Origin: Amylostereum areolatum
Taxonomy: Eukaryota > Basidiomycota > Agaricomycetes > Russulales > Stereaceae
NCBI GenBank assembly: GCA_012932865.1
Contig: SAXG01000186.1
Coordinates: 1-10,236 of the forward strand
Direction: 5' to 3'
DNA length: 10,236 nucleotides
The first letter of the stretch is position 1, and the number at the start of each line of letters is the position of its first letter. Shown here one piece after another: positions 6,680 to 10,236 of this stretch. The notes under the pieces were generated by a model that was not told where the DNA came from, made no database searches, and saw nothing but the letters and a program-made list of their open reading frames with translations. The translations under genes were made by a program, and so were the position numbers.

Positions 6680-9430
6680 ATGTCATTCGCAAACCGCAAG
6701 CCGTTCGAAGGTCCCAAGCGTCAGCTCGTCCTCGCGTTCGACCTCGGCACCACCTTCAGTGGCATTTCCTACGCGTTGCTCGACCCAGGAAAAGTCCCTG
6801 AGATCAAGACAGTGACGAGGTCCGTGTCTTTTGTCATGCTCGCGTGCATGCACTCACGTTGACCGGGCGGGCGTCGAACAGGTATCCGGGACAAGAGGCG
6901 GGTGACTCCAAAGTCCAAACCGTCATCTACTACAGCGCGGACGGCAAGGTGCTGGCTGTGGGCGCCGAGGATCCGTCTTTGGACGACGACTTTGTCTCGG
7001 AGGACGACTGGCAGGAGGTCGCGCCACTCAAACTCGAATGGTGCGTTCTTCGTTCCGCTCAGCTACCCCGTCACCCCCTAACCTCCCCACGCAGGTTCAA
7101 GCTCCTCCTCCGCCCGCCCGCCGTCGCACCCGACCCTTCCATCCCCACCGCCCACCTCCCGCCAAACAAAGACATCGTCGCCGTCTTCGCCGACTTTTAC
7201 GCGTACCTCTTCGCGCGCGCGCGCGCGTTCATCCAGGAGACCCACGCGAGCGGGGACCTGCTCTGGGACTCGGTCAAGGAGGACGTTCGTTTCGTGCTCA
7301 GCCACCCGAACGGGTGGGAGGGCGCGCAGCAGAGCGCGATGCGGCGCGCGGCGGTGTTGGGCGGCTTGGTGCCGGACACGCTGGAGGGCTACGACCGCGT
7401 GACGTTCGTCTCCGAGGGCGAGGCGAGCTTCCACTATTGCGTGGCCAGCGGGCTGGCGGCGGACGCCATCGAGGTGCGTATTCGCTTTGTTTTGCGTCGG
7501 GCTGCGGCGTCTGACAGTGTACCCAGACGGGCAAGAATGTCATGATCATCGACGCTGGCGGTGGCACGGTCGACATCAGCACCTACACGTTCGCGGAGGC
7601 GTCGCCCATCGCCATCGAGGAGATCGCCCCTGCAGAGTGTACGCGCTGTTTGTCTATCGGAGCCACCCGATGCTAACGCGAAACCCAGGTATCTTCCAGG
7701 GCTCGGTGCTCGTTCGAAAGCGAGCGTCGGACTATCTCGCCAGTGAGCCCCTTCTACCGTTCCTTTCACCACGCGATGCCGCTGACAACGAGACCTGTTC
7801 AGAGAGGCTCAAGGACTCCCGCTTCGGCACGCCCGAGTACGTTCACGCCATCTCGGAGGAGTTCGACAAGACGACGAAGAAGCGGTTCAAGGGCGCGGGC
7901 GATTCGTACGTCAAGTTCAGCAACATGACCGCCGACCGCGACCCCCCAGGCGGGGATCCGGAACGGGCAGATCAAGCTCTCCGTGTACGTCCCGACCCTT
8001 CTGTTGTGCGTCGGTTTCTAACGGAGGATCTACCAGGGATGAGGTCGCGGGCTTCTTCCAACCGACCATCGACGGTGTCATCCGCACTATCGAGGCACAG
8101 CGCAAAGCGGCTGCCCCGGCCGAGATCTCCGTATGTCTTTCCTCATCCCCCTTCTGCCGCAACTGACGGTGCGCAGACGTACCTGCTTGTCGGTGGATTC
8201 GCTGCGAGCGAGTTCCTCTACGCGAAGCTTCGGGACCATTTGCAGGAGCAGGGCCGCAAGCTCTTCAGACCCGACAGTCACACGTACGTCTCTCTCAGGC
8301 TTCGGATATTCGACGTGTACCCACCTCCGTCAGAAACAAAGCTGTGGCCGAGGGCGTGGTCTCGTTCCACGTCGACCACTACGTCTCGAGCCGTGTCGCG
8401 AAGGTCTCGTATGGAACTTACGTCGTGAGTACTTACAACGAGGAAGAAGAAGAGCACCGCCGGCGTGCGAAGAACGCATACGTCGATCTTGACGGTCGGA
8501 TGGTAGTGCCGGGGCGGTTCGCGTGCACGCTAGAGCAGGTGGGCCAAGGGGTATATGCCGTTCATTATGTGTGCGCTGACAGTCGCATATAGGGCACCCA
8601 CGTGGCAGAGACGACCGTATTCGAGACACCGTTGTGGAAGATCACCGCGCAGGGCATCGACACGATTGTAAGCCGGATCGTGTGCTACCGCGCGCGCCGT
8701 GCCCAGAGTGGGCGGACGAGGATCCAGGCTAGTGTTTCGCTTGTCGTCTCGCTCGTTTCCAGTTTTTTGACGAGCCGGACGGGGTGTTAGACATGTTCAC
8801 GACCTTGTGCACGGTATCGGCGGACGTGTCCGGGGTGCCGCGCACGCCGCGACGGGGTCCTCTGAATACGGAGTATTTCACCCAGGCGTTTACGTTGGTG
8901 CTTTCCTTCGGGTTGACGGAGCTCAAAGCGCATATAGCGTGGTCGGATCGGGTGCGTGGGATTCTTCTTTGGAGATACTTGAGCATTGGCTGATCTGGGG
9001 CGCAGGGCGTTGAATATACGTGAGTACTCCTTACCCTGTGATGCGATTGGAGTTCTGACTTTTCTTTCACAGAGGACCCGCTTCTGTCGTATATGGAGAC
9101 GAGCGTGCAGTGGTTATAGCGGCGGGCGAGTATGACAGCGAGGAGGAGGAGAAGTCGACGGGCGACGAGAGCAACGAGACTTTGGTGAAGGATGAGGACG
9201 AGGATGACGAGAAGAAGGCTCTGATCCACAAGGAACACACGGTGGACGATAACGCGAAGCTCGTGAAGGACGAAGCCGCAGACGACGGGACGGAGTGCTC
9301 GTCAAGGTCGAGGAAGACTGACGCGGTTTGTATATGTATTGGATATCACGGACGCCCTCATAATGCTTGTAAATGTAGACTCAGTATCTCCCGCATAATC
9401 GTTACGCTACACCATGACCTGTATATATAG
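6680..9430 (+). CDS. HSPA12-like Hsp70 family ATPase (13 exons, about 686-688 aa)
   Basis: Likely an actin-fold ATPase of the divergent Hsp70/HSPA12 type, cytosolic (no signal peptide seen). Exons: 6680-6819, 6882-7040, 7095-7473, 7527-7638, 7689-7742, 7803-7984, 8037-8130, 8177-8283, 8334-8538, 8593-8667, 8763-8951, 9006-9019, 9073-9430. Signatures: phosphate-1 DLGTTFSG (about 21-28), phosphate-2 IIDAGGGTVD (about 233-242), adenosine motif LVGGFAAS (about 377-384). The last 100 residues are acidic (EYDSEEEEK, DEDEDD); no canonical substrate-binding domain is recognised. Exon 12 is only 14 nt but is matched in the relic at 2196-2209. Oddities: the family frame breaks by +1 near 7942-7955. It is restored either by losing one base or by using the acceptor at 8042-8043, giving exon 7 as 8044-8130 and 686 codons. 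The CYR...PEWADEDP block at 8683-8727 is out of frame and falls in a 95-nt intron. Family and exon order are secure; integrity is uncertain. Confidence 0.85.
7212..7225 (+). repeat. Alternating CG dinucleotide run inside the Hsp70-like gene
   Basis: Seven consecutive CG dinucleotides lie in exon 3 and encode the Arg/Ala alternation between YLF and FIQ. This is a simple repeat prone to slippage, with Z-DNA potential. Confidence 0.7.
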
Positions 9431-10236
9431 TTGCACGCCCTAGAGCTCTTTGCCGACAATGCCTGGCCCTACTGTCTACATGGTGAAGCAGCAGTGGCTG
9501 AATGTGGCGTGAGGGCGAAGCGGGAACCCGGGCCGTCACCCGTTCCTGACTCATCGTACGATCTTCAAGTTCGAGTTCGTCTCCTCCATCTTCGCACCTC
9601 CTCCTCGACGAAACCTGACTGGCTGACGCGAAGCACTCGCTTTGACAGAAGTACCCATCTCAGCTCCACCACAACCCCTCTCTTCTCTCACAGCAGCCAG
9701 CGTGCTGTCTTGCCATCGCAAATCCCGCCTAGACAGTCTGTCAACAAACCCGACTTCAAGCCTTCTCGCGGGCCCGGCGTTCATGCTCTCAATTCATCCC
9801 CCAACGCGAACAGTCAGCAGCGTGGTCTAAAGCCCATGAAGGGGGCTCATCTTAAGGACCGATGAGCTCTCCATCTGGACCAGACCCCTCGCTTGTCTCG
9901 AGTTGCAAAGTTTCATCTTGAATGGGTCAGAGGAATAACCCTGGGACTGTGAGTATGGAAGGGATGGGGATGTTCCGACGTGTACATGCGGACAGAAAAT
10001 CGCGGTTCGTATGGTTAACTGATTGATCGGTCGTCCGTCATGCTCCGTCGTCGCATCCCAGACCCCCCTCATTCACACGTCCCGCTCGTGGACAAATTTT
10101 CTTCATATCGAAGCGGTGTATCCTTCCCCCCATACATCTATTTTTGTGGCAACCATGGTCGCACCGTGTCCCCGCCCCGTCACGTTCATGCATCTGTCGA
10201 AAAGACACGCTGTGCCGTGTACGTGCGACGCCGTCC
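9431..10236. other. Downstream intergenic region, no supported gene
   Basis: The stretch after the Hsp70-like stop holds pyrimidine-rich tracts (for example 9660-9700) but no family I recognise. A 17-residue frame starts at 9459 and stops at 9512; with the GTGAGG at 9509 as donor it could be a first exon, but no matching second exon is convincing. The 144-codon open stretch at 9431-9865 starts without an ATG and has low-complexity Ser/Thr/Pro/Arg composition, so I do not call it. Confidence 0.4.
10155..10236 (+). CDS. Possible 5' end of a further gene, cut by the window edge
   Basis: An ATG in a good eukaryotic start context (ACCATGG) opens 27 codons that run off the end of the window. The upstream stretch 10100-10150 is pyrimidine-rich, like many fungal core promoters. 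The residues match nothing I recognise. The call rests only on the start context and open frame. Confidence 0.15.
   Translation, partial: MVAPCPRPVTFMHLSKRHAVPCTCDAV

Noticed and set aside
7078..7434. Minus-strand frames across the Hsp70-like gene
   Set aside because: They are antisense shadows of GC-rich coding exons whose family motifs are clear on the plus strand.
7906..7949. Intron (GTACGT...CCCCAG) to explain the exon 6 frameshift
   Set aside because: Its 44 nt give the wrong phase and it would remove conserved residues YVKF...DRDP.
1..10236. tRNA, rRNA, CRISPR array or bacterial-type operon
   Set aside because: None was visible by eye: no cloverleaf with conserved arms, no regular spaced repeats, and genes are intron-split as in fungi.

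Overview
The window looks like nuclear DNA of a filamentous basidiomycete, probably an Agaricomycete of polypore type. The genes are split by many introns of about 46-96 nt with GT...AG borders and CTAAC/CTGAC-like branch sites. Coding DNA is GC-rich, intergenic DNA is mixed, and there are no bacterial-style operons or Shine-Dalgarno sites. The species call is inference; the intron architecture is seen directly.

Layout, left to right: (1) 17-1129, a putative about 1.1 kb DNA element with imperfect terminal inverted repeats and no recognisable transposase. (2) 1131-2381 (+), the 3' half of a second HSPA12-like Hsp70 gene; its exon lengths match those of the fuller copy, but it is cut off at the element and carries a frameshift. 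(3) 2638-3991 (-), a three-exon gene for a 412-residue coiled-coil protein of unknown function. (4) 4617-5958 (-), a tandem paralogue with the same three exons and a 2-nt deletion that breaks its frame. (5) 6056-6679, a divergent promoter region. (6) 6680-9430 (+), a 13-exon HSPA12-like Hsp70 ATPase gene with all three nucleotide-binding signatures and an acidic tail. (7) 9431-10236, no supported gene.

The two coiled-coil genes lie in a direct segmental duplication of about 1.7 kb per unit. It includes upstream DNA and a 5'-UTR intron that ends one base before each ATG. Two Hsp70-like copies and two coiled-coil copies sit interleaved in 10 kb. This is the pattern of a local family undergoing duplication and decay. 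Whether the two families work together is unknown; only adjacency is seen.

The most unusual observations are in the fuller Hsp70 gene. Two places where the ancestral frame is broken (exon 6 and the exon 10/11 junction) each have nearby splice sites that would bypass the break and leave one continuous 686-codon frame. At the second place, a donor-like GTAAGC that is coding in the sister copy could turn a conserved block into intron. Transcript data would show whether this gene is intronising its own lesions, is a young pseudogene, or carries base-calling errors.
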